This document shows positions 6,741 through 12,480 of a stretch of DNA of 12,480 nucleotides, in pieces (positions within the stretch are counted from its first letter, which is position 1; each line of letters starts with the position of its first letter). The notes beneath the pieces are model-generated. The model saw nothing but the letters and a program-made list of their open reading frames with translations, made no database searches and was not told the DNA's origin. A program made the translations under genes and the position numbers. The stretch is from Actinomycetota bacterium (GTDB lineage: Bacteria; Actinomycetota; Humimicrobiia; Humimicrobiales; Humimicrobiaceae), in NCBI GenBank assembly GCA_014360385.1, contig JACIXO010000009.1, positions 1 through 12,480 on the forward strand, given 5' to 3'.

Positions 6741-7835
6741 ATGAGAGAAAAATTAAAGGGTAAAGAATATGAAGCCAAGCAATTTTTAAGAAAATTTCCT
6801 AAGGAAAAGACCGTAGTAAGCTTTTCAGGAGGTAAAGACAGTCTAGTTGCGTTGCATTTAGCACAGAGAGTAGGAATTAAAAAAGCAGTTTTTAGCGATA
6901 CCACGATCGAATCCCAAGACACCATTGATTATATAAAAGAAGTTAGTATTACTTTGGGGGTGAAAATTGACATTGCAAAACCTAAAAAATCCTTTTGGGA
7001 ATTATTACCAATTTTTGGACCTCCCTCTATTAATCATAGGTGGTGTTGTCCCACAATTAAATATCCACAACTGAATGAGTACGCTAAAAAACAAGGGGTT
7101 TTATATTATATCACAGGTCTGAGACGAAATGAGAGCATAATACGGATGAATTATACTAAAGTCAGCAAAAATCCGATGATGCCTCATGTAATTCAAATAA
7201 ACCCAATAATAGATTGGACCAGTGAAGAAGTGTGGGAGTATATCAAAAAACACGAACTTCCAATACCCCCCAGTTACAAAAAAGGTCTATCTAGAAATGG
7301 ATGTGTTGTATGTCCCTACAAATCACCGAAAGAACTCAATATGTTGAAAAAAATAGAACCTGAAATATGGTCAAAGTTTGAGGAATTCCTTATTATGTAT
7401 GCAAACATGTTAGGAATTCACAACAAGAAGGAATTTTTGGAAGGTGGATGGAGATCTTGGAGACCACCAACCAAGAGAAAGGTAGTTGAGAACATAGAGG
7501 TGACTGAGAACTATAGAATAATGTTTAATAATGGATTCTCAGAAAAAAACTTTAACCTTTTAGGCATTTTAAAAACAGGTAATCAGCTCCCATTCCACGA
7601 TTTCCAAAAAAAAGTAAAAATTCTTATTGAAAAAGAGTTAAATTGTGTTGGGTGTGGAGCCTGTTTGTCTCTATGTCCAAATGATGCTCTTTATCTTGAT
7701 AATGATAAAATAAATGTAGACCTTTCAAAATGCGCTCATTGTTATGAATGTTTAAACACATCAAAGCTACGTGGCGCATGTATTGGAAGAACATACAGTT
7801 TGGAAACATCTATTATCAATATAGATAAAAAATAA
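6741..7835 (+). CDS. PAPS/APS-reductase-family PP-loop protein fused to a two-cluster ferredoxin
   Basis: A 364-residue fusion. Residues 20-250 form a PP-loop domain of the phosphoadenosine-phosphosulfate reductase family: the nucleotide-binding SGGKDS motif is at 29-34, and C102-C103 together with C188-x2-C191 match the cysteine pattern that holds a 4Fe-4S cluster in APS reductases and in DndC-like proteins. Residues 300-350 are ferredoxin-like: C302-x2-C305-x2-C308-x3-C312 is a standard 4Fe-4S motif. The second set C331-x2-C334-x2-C337 has its fourth cysteine (C347) nine residues on rather than three. The fused ferredoxin would feed electrons to the PP-loop domain. Related proteins reduce sulfate derivatives, insert sulfur into DNA backbones (DndC) or act in tRNA thiolation; the substrate here is unknown. 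No sulfate-assimilation gene is nearby. The gene is divergent from the SMC/AAA operon and has its own promoter. Confidence 0.85.
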   Translation: MREKLKGKEYEAKQFLRKFPKEKTVVSFSGGKDSLVALHLAQRVGIKKAVFSDTTIESQDTIDYIKEVSITLGVKIDIAKPKKSFWELLPIFGPPSINHRWCCPTIKYPQLNEYAKKQGVLYYITGLRRNESIIRMNYTKVSKNPMMPHVIQINPIIDWTSEEVWEYIKKHELPIPPSYKKGLSRNGCVVCPYKSPKELNMLKKIEPEIWSKFEEFLIMYANMLGIHNKKEFLEGGWRSWRPPTKRKVVENIEVTENYRIMFNNGFSEKNFNLLGILKTGNQLPFHDFQKKVKILIEKELNCVGCGACLSLCPNDALYLDNDKINVDLSKCAHCYECLNTSKLRGACIGRTYSLETSIINIDKK

Positions 7836-7845
7836 AACCTTCACA

Positions 7846-8109
7846 ACTTTCATAGAAGTCCAGTTTAAAGAGTTTCTGAAGTGTTTAAGAGTTAGAGATG
7901 TTAATCCAATTGAAGTTTTGGCTTTTGAAGTTGAAGTAGGAACTTTTGAGAAGCATAGTATCGGTAGTGTTCTCAACCTTTCAAAAATCTGTGGAAAGGG
8001 AGTTTTAGTGGTAGAAACCAAAAAAGCAGACCTGGCCGAAACTATAAGAGTCCTGTCTTCCAATAACGTGGACACGAAAGACTTCTTCGAAATATACTCT
8101 CTAAGATGA
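7846..8109 (+). pseudogene. C-terminal remnant of an unidentified, possibly nuclease-like, protein
   Basis: The frame is open from about 7825 to the TGA at 8107-8109, but the only usable start is a TTG at 7918 with no ribosome binding site, in the middle of good coding sequence. The translation has alternating strand and helix character: a strand IEVLAFEVEVG, a helix around IGSVLNLSKIC, and a strand GKGVLVVET. The order strand-E-V-E, helix, strand resembles the core of some PD-(D/E)xK restriction-like families, but no catalytic lysine can be assigned and the first half of such a domain is missing. It is best read as the tail of a gene lost upstream. It sits between the PP-loop gene and mcrB, on the same strand, and its stop overlaps an ATG (ATGA) of the next small ORF. 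Confidence 0.4.
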
Positions 8110-8210
8110 GTTCTACCAACTTATTTGGAAAGATGAATGAAAACTTACGTAAACTAACTCAAGAGAAATTGTTAAGAAGTTATAATGATAACATATCAGA
8201 AGGGTGGTAA
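8106..8210 (+). CDS. Possible 34-residue ORF just before mcrB
   Basis: The ATG overlaps the stop of the preceding remnant (ATGA, 8106-8109), and the TAA lies three bases before the mcrB start codon. The product (MSSTNLFGKMNENLRKLTQE ... NISEGW) would be a short, polar, probably helical peptide of no recognised family. The ribosome binding site of mcrB (GGGTGG) lies in its last codons, so translating it could couple into mcrB. It has no clear ribosome binding site of its own and could be a remnant or a chance frame. Confidence 0.3.
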   Translation: MSSTNLFGKMNENLRKLTQEKLLRSYNDNISEGW

Positions 8211-8213
8211 CTA

Positions 8214-9977
8214 ATGGACGAAAAGAACGTTGAGAACGTTTTCATAGCTCCCTGTTCTACTGAACATATCAATAAGGACATCCTTAAGGATATTAGCTTA
8301 GAAAGTGGAAAAGGAGAGTCACAGCTGCCAATTAGCATTCAAGGGGTAATACCAATCGAGAGTATAGAAGATGTGCTCTCTGAGGAGGAGAAAAAAACTC
8401 TCGAGAAAATATATCCTGACGGAAAAGTTAAGATGTGGGGGACTATTTCAGAAAGTCAATGGAACCCTATCAAAGAGGGGGATTTAGTAGTATTTTATAG
8501 AAATGGAAAGTACATCTGTGCTGCTGATATAGTGTATAAAACTCATAATCCTGAATTGGCGCGAAAGGTATGGGGAGCTGATAAAGAAGAAACTCGGGAA
8601 TACACATTCTTTTGGGAATACATATTTTTTGTTAAAAATATTAGGCAACTAAACGTAGATCGAAAAACGTTCAATGAAAAGATTAAGTATGAATACATAG
8701 ATAAAGACGGAAAGAAAAAGGCAAAATATGGTCCAAACTTTGTACCAAGATCTTTTATGCGGATTGCTGAAGATCCTTCTAAGGAAAAGATTATCCAACT
8801 TGTTAAAAAAATAAGCAACAAAGAAGATAAGCCAAAATCAATCGATTTAATAGAACTTGATAAAGAACTTAATGGAATTATGAAGCTTGCATTAGCTCAT
8901 CTAATCGCAGGTAAGAATACCATCTTTTATGGTCCTCCTGGAACAGGTAAAACCTATCTAGCCAGGAAAATATGCGAGAACATTTGTGATGAAGATAACT
9001 ATTCTTTCTCAACTGCTAATGCCGAGTGGAGTTATTTTGATGTTGTTGGGGGATTCGTGCTCGAAGGGAATGGCACAAAGTTCAAGAAGGGAATATTGCT
9101 AGAAGCTGTTGAAAAGTGCAGAGGATCTTTGGAAAAAGAGGGTAGACCTTCTTGGCTGATCATAGACGAGCTAAACAGAGCAAACCTCGATCTGGCTTTT
9201 GGAAAAACTTTCACCCAACTAGACATAGACTACCGTGACATGCCTCTAGAAGTTATTGAGGAAAATGGAGAGAAGAAGGAATTCTATATGCCATACTCGT
9301 TTAGAATCCTAGCGACCATGAATACATATGATAGAGCCATTCTTTTCTCGCTAGGTTATGCATTCATGCGTAGATTTGCATTCATTCCAGTAGGGTCATT
9401 GCTCAAGCAACACAAGCTTACCCCTGAGACAGAACTTGAAATTAGCATAACAGAAGAGATGAAAGAATTTGCAAGCAGTGATTTTGCAAGGAATCTTAAG
9501 GAGCTAATAATGAAAGTCATTCTTGAGCATTTCACCAAGGAGAATGGAGAAGACAAGGCATACATATTCGAAGACTTCAAAGTTGAAGACATTGGCAAAA
9601 TCAATGAAATAATCGATAAACTCAGATTTGATGGATTAGATATTGTAGATGTTCTGCTCTACATTGCACATACGATTACCAATAAAGAATTAGTTGAAAT
9701 TGGCCATGCCATATTATTTGATGCAGCCAAATTCATAGTAGCGTATTCGCAACTTTCTACAAGTGTTGACGCTAGAGAAATTCTCGATGAAGCCGTTACA
9801 GCATACATTCTACCACAAATAGAATACTTTATGCCAAAACTGAGAAAGGCAAAAGTTTTCGGTGAGAAAGAATACGAAGAAAAGTGGAATAAGATAAAAG
9901 AAGACATCAAAAAGCTTGGCCTTGTGAAGACCTTTAGGGGAATGGAAGAAGCAGAAAAGGAGTTTAAGGTGATTTAG
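8214..9977 (+). CDS. mcrB: McrB-like AAA+ GTPase with EVE/YTH-like N-terminal domain (type IV restriction)
   Basis: A 587-residue motor and sensor subunit of a modification-dependent restriction system. Residues 70-145 (KVKMWGTISESQWNPIKEGD, VVFYRNGKYICAADIVYKTH, WEYIFFVKNI) have the pattern of EVE/YTH/PUA-like domains, which flip out and read a modified base; the Thermococcus gammatolerans McrB is known to use a YTH-like fold in this position. The motor spans about 215-400: Walker A GPPGTGKT (240-247), Walker B LIIDELNRAN (315-324, D318/E319), the McrB signature MNTYD (369-373) and the arginine pair in FMRRFAF (386-387). The C-terminal 180 residues are helical. The ATG is preceded by GGGTGG at a good distance, and mcrC starts two bases after the stop codon. 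The system is predicted to translocate on modified foreign DNA and cut through McrC. The substrate base cannot be read from sequence. Confidence 0.9.
   Translation: MDEKNVENVFIAPCSTEHINKDILKDISLESGKGESQLPISIQGVIPIESIEDVLSEEEKKTLEKIYPDGKVKMWGTISESQWNPIKEGDLVVFYRNGKYICAADIVYKTHNPELARKVWGADKEETREYTFFWEYIFFVKNIRQLNVDRKTFNEKIKYEYIDKDGKKKAKYGPNFVPRSFMRIAEDPSKEKIIQLVKKISNKEDKPKSIDLIELDKELNGIMKLALAHLIAGKNTIFYGPPGTGKTYLARKICENICDEDNYSFSTANAEWSYFDVVGGFVLEGNGTKFKKGILLEAVEKCRGSLEKEGRPSWLIIDELNRANLDLAFGKTFTQLDIDYRDMPLEVIEENGEKKEFYMPYSFRILATMNTYDRAILFSLGYAFMRRFAFIPVGSLLKQHKLTPETELEISITEEMKEFASSDFARNLKELIMKVILEHFTKENGEDKAYIFEDFKVEDIGKINEIIDKLRFDGLDIVDVLLYIAHTITNKELVEIGHAILFDAAKFIVAYSQLSTSVDAREILDEAVTAYILPQIEYFMPKLRKAKVFGEKEYEEKWNKIKEDIKKLGLVKTFRGMEEAEKEFKVI
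9968..9973 (+). promoter_or_regulatory. Ribosome binding site of mcrC inside the end of mcrB
   Basis: GGTGAT is an exact complement of the archaeal 16S rRNA tail (AUCACC) and lies six bases before the GTG at 9980. It supports that GTG as the start of mcrC and suggests coupled translation of the two subunits. Confidence 0.7.
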
Positions 9978-9979
9978 TA

Positions 9980-11356
9980 GTGGAAATTCATACCTGGGAG
10001 GAACATTCTAGAGACAAGTTAAAGGGGATAGACTGGGATCTACTGAAAGAATACATCAACGAGTTAAGAAACTTTTCAAAGGACTTTCCAAACGATGACC
10101 AGATAGAGGAGGATTTACCGAGAATTGACGACGATAAATTTAACCCAGGAGGATGGGTCGGTGTTTATGATTTAGGGAAGGACACAATTAAGGTAGTACC
10201 AAACCCCGAAAGATTGCCAAAGGATGAATTTGATGTAATTAGACAAGAACTTGTAGGCTGGCTGGAGGCTATAGGTCCTGCCGCTAGAGAGCTGTTTGGG
10301 AAATACATGAACACATCAATTTTCAAGCGGAAATTGTATTCTACTTTCAGCCGATATTTGATCCAATACACTGAAATTGCGCTTTCTCATTTCATTCCAC
10401 GAAACGTATTGGTTGAAAAGCACATAGGGAGAGAACTAAAAGGAAAGCCAGTTTGGAGTGACATTATTTCACATAAGGCTAAGGGTTCCCAACTTTTGGT
10501 ATCGCAGAAAATAAGATTTGATCTTAGATCCCTACCAAACCTCTTACTCACTAGATTTCATGCTGAGCTGCTGATGGAAATAGACAAGTTGTTTGAGAAT
10601 CTTGAGGTGGAGAAGACTCCAAAGTTTCTAGGAGAACTCGAGAAATATCGGCAATATCATGCAGAATTTATCAGCGAAAGCGTATTCTCAGAGCTATTAG
10701 ACGAGGCTCTTGAAATAAATTTTGAAAACCCAGAAATTTTGGAAAGAGTAAGAAAAAGCGCAAAAAGCATCTTTTTAGAGATTTTAGACCTATGGGAAGC
10801 ATATATTGAAGAAAAAGCCTTCCTAGCAGATTTTGAAAGAGTATTTGATATCTCTTTGAAACCACTAAGTAAGATTTACGAGCTCTGGTGTTACAAGAAG
10901 CTCTGCGAAATTTTGAGCATAAATGAGGGTTTTATTAGAAGAAATCCGAATAAAGTGCCTTTTGATCTTAATAAGAAGGTAGGGACATTACACTACAACC
11001 CTCCAAGAGGTTTAGGTAATTACAGCGAGATAATGAAGAAGATTGGGGTCTCACCCGGCAGACCAGATTTCTCAATTCAGCATGAGGATAAGATAACGTG
11101 TGTTATGGATGCAAAGTGTAAGACAAAACTTGATACTGCCGACGCTCAAAGATTATTGTCTTACCTTCTTGATTATGTGTATCCTAGAAATGATAGGCTT
11201 GTGGCGATGGTGTTTTATTTGAATAGAGGTGGGGAGAATCCGATAGAAAAAATACAGGTCAAAGATTGTGAAATATATTTAGTTAACTTAACACCGCAGA
11301 CTTATCCAGATGTAAAAGAGGAAGTAAAGTCTATTGTTGAATCGACCTTGGATTAA
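9980..11356 (+). CDS. mcrC: McrC-like PD-(D/E)xK nuclease subunit of the McrBC system
   Basis: A 458-residue nuclease partner of McrB. The N-terminal two thirds are helical with no recognisable catalytic motif and probably insert into the McrB ring. The nuclease core is C-terminal: a helix ELWCYKKLCEIL (301-312, E301), then GRPDFSI with D363, a strand, and VMDAKCK with D377 and K379, which together make the D-(x)n-D-x-K variant of the PD-(D/E)xK site seen in McrC and DUF2357-like proteins. A helix with Q390 (ADAQRLLSYLLDYV) follows, as usual in the fold. The start is a GTG placed two bases after the mcrB stop and supported by a perfect GGTGAT site. The protein is longer than Escherichia coli McrC (about 350 residues), mainly in the N-terminal part. 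No terminator-like T run follows on this strand for several hundred bases. Confidence 0.85.
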   Translation: MEIHTWEEHSRDKLKGIDWDLLKEYINELRNFSKDFPNDDQIEEDLPRIDDDKFNPGGWVGVYDLGKDTIKVVPNPERLPKDEFDVIRQELVGWLEAIGPAARELFGKYMNTSIFKRKLYSTFSRYLIQYTEIALSHFIPRNVLVEKHIGRELKGKPVWSDIISHKAKGSQLLVSQKIRFDLRSLPNLLLTRFHAELLMEIDKLFENLEVEKTPKFLGELEKYRQYHAEFISESVFSELLDEALEINFENPEILERVRKSAKSIFLEILDLWEAYIEEKAFLADFERVFDISLKPLSKIYELWCYKKLCEILSINEGFIRRNPNKVPFDLNKKVGTLHYNPPRGLGNYSEIMKKIGVSPGRPDFSIQHEDKITCVMDAKCKTKLDTADAQRLLSYLLDYVYPRNDRLVAMVFYLNRGGENPIEKIQVKDCEIYLVNLTPQTYPDVKEEVKSIVESTLD

Positions 11357-11397
11357 AAATGTTCAAGAGTGAAGAAGGCGATATAAAGTCATTCTTT

Positions 11398-11943
11398 GGT
11401 GACTTACCCGAGTGAGGGGTGATTCTAAGGTGAAATTTTAGGTTGTTGTTTGGGGATGAAGGCGAAGTGAGGGTGAAAAAAGGTGAAATAAAGGCGAAAA
11501 AGTAGTGTTAAAAGGGTGAAAATAAGGGGATGAAGGGATGAAAGAAGGTATAAGAAATAGCTAAAAAGGGTGAAATCAAAGTAGAAAAATACCTAAAAAG
11601 GTGAAAAAGTGGTGTTAAAAGAGTGATAATAAGGTGAAAAAAGTATAGAAAAAGTTGAAGAAAAAGCGATGATACGGTGATAAAAGGGTGAAAGCATGGT
11701 GATAAAAAAGAATAAAAAGGTGAAATAAGGGTGAAAAAAGGTTATGGTAAGGGGGATACAGGATGAAAATAAGGGGATGAAGAGGTGAAAGAAAGGGATT
11801 CACTCTATGAAAAGGTGATAATAAGTTGAAAAAAGGTGATGAAACGGTGATAAAAGGGTGATGAGAGGGTGAAACTAGGGTGAAAAGTGGATGTGTGATG
11901 TATCACCCAAACATCACCAGAGAGGAAGATAAGGTGAAAAAAG
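11398..11943 (+). repeat. Purine-rich non-coding tract with about 22 irregular GGTGA repeats
   Basis: From 11398 to 11943 the plus strand is almost only A, G and some T, and contains about 22 copies of GGTGA (commonly GGTGAAA or GGTGATAAAA), none of them on the other strand. Spacing is irregular, mostly 8-40 bases. Longer near-copies exist: GAAAAAGTRGTGTTAAAA at 11495 and 11603 (108 bases apart), ACGGTGATAAAAGGGTGA at 11674 and 11844 (170 apart), and TGAAAATAAGGGGATGAAG at 11518 and 11764 (246 apart). This suggests growth by duplication and drift. No credible gene lies in it: the plus strand has stops in all frames, and the one long minus-strand frame is a low-complexity Phe/Leu/Pro string. 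It lies between mcrC and the integrase piece. It could be a replication origin, a partition or packaging site, or a non-coding RNA; nothing decides between these. Confidence 0.75.
11895..11906. repeat. Short palindrome GTGATGTATCAC at the end of the GGTGA tract
   Basis: GTGAT and ATCAC are separated by two bases, giving a perfect 5-bp inverted repeat. A second ATCACC copy at 11913-11918 can pair with the same left arm. These are the only inverted GGTGAT-type motifs of the tract, at its integrase-proximal end, and could be a protein binding site. The match is short. Confidence 0.3.
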
Positions 11944-11944
11944 A

Positions 11945-12086
11945 TTAAGAAGTTAAAAGTTTGATAGCCTCTTCAATACTTCCACTATTTACCAACCTCC
12001 AGAATTCCGTTTTATTTGTTTTGCTCAAATATCCAAACTTTAATCTCTTTGAATTTTGTAGGCACAAAATTGTTAGTTTTCTTCAT
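11945..12086 (-). pseudogene. Degraded small gene or chance frames beside the integrase promoter
   Basis: On the minus strand an ATG at 12086 opens 24 codons (MKKTNNFVPTKFKEIKVWIF, then EQNK and a stop). A different frame then carries KTEFWRLVNSGSIEEAIKLL and stops at 11945. The second part has the look of a real helical protein end. Together they could be a small gene of about 45 residues broken by a frameshift, but no family is recognised and the length allows chance. Confidence 0.22.
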
Positions 12087-12111
12087 GTTTTTTGGTTACC
12101 TTTTGTTACTA

Positions 12112-12121
12112 TCATTATTTA
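12112..12121 (+). promoter_or_regulatory. Predicted promoter of the integrase gene
   Basis: TTATTTAA lies about 45 bases before the integrase ATG at 12158, which places the transcript start near 12140 and leaves a short leader. That leader carries GGTGAT (12146-12151), an exact match to the archaeal 16S rRNA tail, six bases before the ATG. Confidence 0.45.
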
Positions 12122-12157
12122 AGGTTTGGATTCTAAATTAACTTTGGTGATAGGCAC

Positions 12158-12480
12158 ATGTCGGCACGTGTAGGCACAGAGAGAAAGACCGCTAAGCGGT
12201 CTGATGGTGGAAAGGAGCGTCCTAAGAGGGTTAGGATTCCAGTTCACTTAACACTCGATGCACAAGTATGGACACTCGCTAAGGAGAAGTTCTCTAATGT
12301 GAGCCGGACTGTAGAACAGCTTCTTAAGGTGGCTTTAAATCAAGAACCGAGCCTTCAAATGGTTGTAATTCCAAATTTGGTGGGGCGAGGGGGATTTGAA
12401 CCCCCGACACCCGGATCTTCAGTCCGGCGCTCTCCCAGGCTGAGCTACCGCCCCGTCTTTAATCCGGAATTGCAAGCATT
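12158..12480 (+). CDS. N-terminal part of an SSV/TKV-type tyrosine integrase (IntN), running through tRNA-Phe; partial at window end
   Basis: The frame from ATG 12158 is open for 107 codons to the end of the window. Residues 1-65 are basic and contain RVRIPVHLTLDAQVWTLAKE followed by SNVSRTVEQLLKVA, a strand-helix-helix pattern like the ribbon-helix-helix N-terminus of integrases of Thermococcus proviruses and plasmids. From about residue 75 the frame reads antisense through the tRNA-Phe gene (VGRGGFEPPTPGSSVRRSPR), the hallmark of SSV-type integrases, whose attachment site lies inside the integrase gene so that integration splits it into IntN and IntC. The catalytic residues are in the C-terminal part, not seen here. 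The complete tRNA on its right side indicates the chromosomal junction, so this is probably an IntN remnant whose open frame past the tRNA is partly accidental. If the frame continues as integrase beyond 12480, the gene is intact and the molecule is a free element. Confidence 0.72.
   Translation, partial: MSARVGTERKTAKRSDGGKERPKRVRIPVHLTLDAQVWTLAKEKFSNVSRTVEQLLKVALNQEPSLQMVVIPNLVGRGGFEPPTPGSSVRRSPRLSYRPVFNPELQA
12378..12454 (-). tRNA. tRNA-Phe (anticodon GAA)
   Basis: Read on the minus strand from 12454: acceptor GGGGCGG pairs with TCGCCCC (one G-U pair), D-stem GCTC/GAGC, anticodon stem CCGGA/TCCGG with loop CTGAAGA giving anticodon GAA, and T-stem GGGGG/CCCCC with loop TTCAAAT. The discriminator is A (complement of 12381), and CCA is encoded (12378-12380). 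All stems are intact and GC-rich, as expected in a hyperthermophile. The gene is the probable integration site of the element to its left. Its own promoter would lie beyond the window end. Confidence 0.96.
12381..12424. other. Probable attachment site (attR) within the 3' half of tRNA-Phe
   Basis: Archaeal SSV-type integrases recombine within the 3' half of a tRNA gene. Here the integrase frame enters the tRNA from its 3' end and the tRNA is complete, so this copy is the element-chromosome junction on the tRNA side. The right limit given (anticodon loop) is the usual crossover zone, not something measured. No second copy of this sequence is present in the window, so the left attachment site lies further left. 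Confidence 0.45.

Noticed and set aside
2399..7835. A classical Dnd phosphorothioation system
   Set aside because: A hook ATPase and a PAPS-reductase-like protein are present, but DndA, DndB, DndE and the Dnd restriction genes are not, and the two loci are divergently transcribed; kept only as a question in the findings.
6741..7835. Sulfate-assimilation APS/PAPS reductase (cysH)
   Set aside because: Motifs fit the superfamily, but the ferredoxin fusion, the absence of sulfate-assimilation neighbours and the defence-island setting do not support that specific role.
11359..11415. 18-codon ORF right after mcrC (MFKSEEGDIKSFFGDLPE)
   Set aside because: Reads like a plausible protein end but is too short, has no ribosome binding site and no recognised family; could be a gene remnant, not claimed as a gene.
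11615..11803. Minus-strand frame of 62 codons in the GGTGA tract
   Set aside because: Its product is a low-complexity Phe/Leu/Pro/His/Tyr string that simply mirrors the purine-rich repeats on the other strand; no ribosome binding site, no conserved pattern.
11398..11943. CRISPR array
   Set aside because: Repeats are short, degenerate and irregularly spaced, with no constant repeat-spacer length and no cas genes in the window.

Overview
The window looks like an accessory (defence/mobile) island in a hyperthermophilic euryarchaeon, most likely of the order Thermococcales. The grounds are archaeal-type BRE/TATA promoters, ribosome binding sites of the GGTGA/GGAGG type, overlapping ATGA gene junctions, a McrB of the archaeal kind with an EVE/YTH-like N-terminal domain, and an integrase N-terminal piece that reads straight through a tRNA-Phe gene, as in SSV/TKV-type archaeal integrative elements. 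The DNA is A+T-rich. The order-level placement is inference; no core chromosomal gene other than the tRNA is present.

Left part (1-1240). A short remnant of an RNase J-like metallo-beta-lactamase protein (minus strand) is followed by an intact gene for an HNH endonuclease (plus strand).

Centre-left (1260-6629). A compact minus-strand operon is transcribed from about 6646 towards 1260. In transcription order it encodes a small zinc-ribbon protein (broken by a frameshift at an A9 run), a 211-residue possible winged-helix protein, a single-domain classical AAA ATPase, a 166-residue protein, a 48-residue microprotein, a Rad50/SMC-like ATPase with a zinc hook, and a protein with a four-cysteine zinc finger. 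All junctions overlap or nearly touch, so the genes look like one functional unit. I cannot match the combination to a named system, and it is the best candidate here for something undescribed.

Centre (6630-8213). A divergent promoter region separates that operon from a plus-strand gene for a PAPS/APS-reductase-like PP-loop protein fused to a two-cluster ferredoxin domain. It is followed by the tail of a decayed gene and a 34-codon ORF.

Centre-right (8214-11356). A two-gene McrBC type IV restriction system: McrB with an EVE/YTH-like sensor plus GTPase motor, and McrC with a PD-(D/E)xK nuclease.

Right part (11357-12480). About 550 bases of non-coding, one-strand purine-rich DNA carry about 22 copies of GGTGA. 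Then come a small degraded minus-strand remnant, and the 5' part of an integrase gene whose frame runs antisense through a complete tRNA-Phe(GAA) gene to the end of the window. The geometry predicts an integrated element lying to the left of the tRNA, with the partner integrase C-terminal piece outside the window. The restriction genes and the SMC/AAA operon would then be cargo of, or neighbours to, that element.
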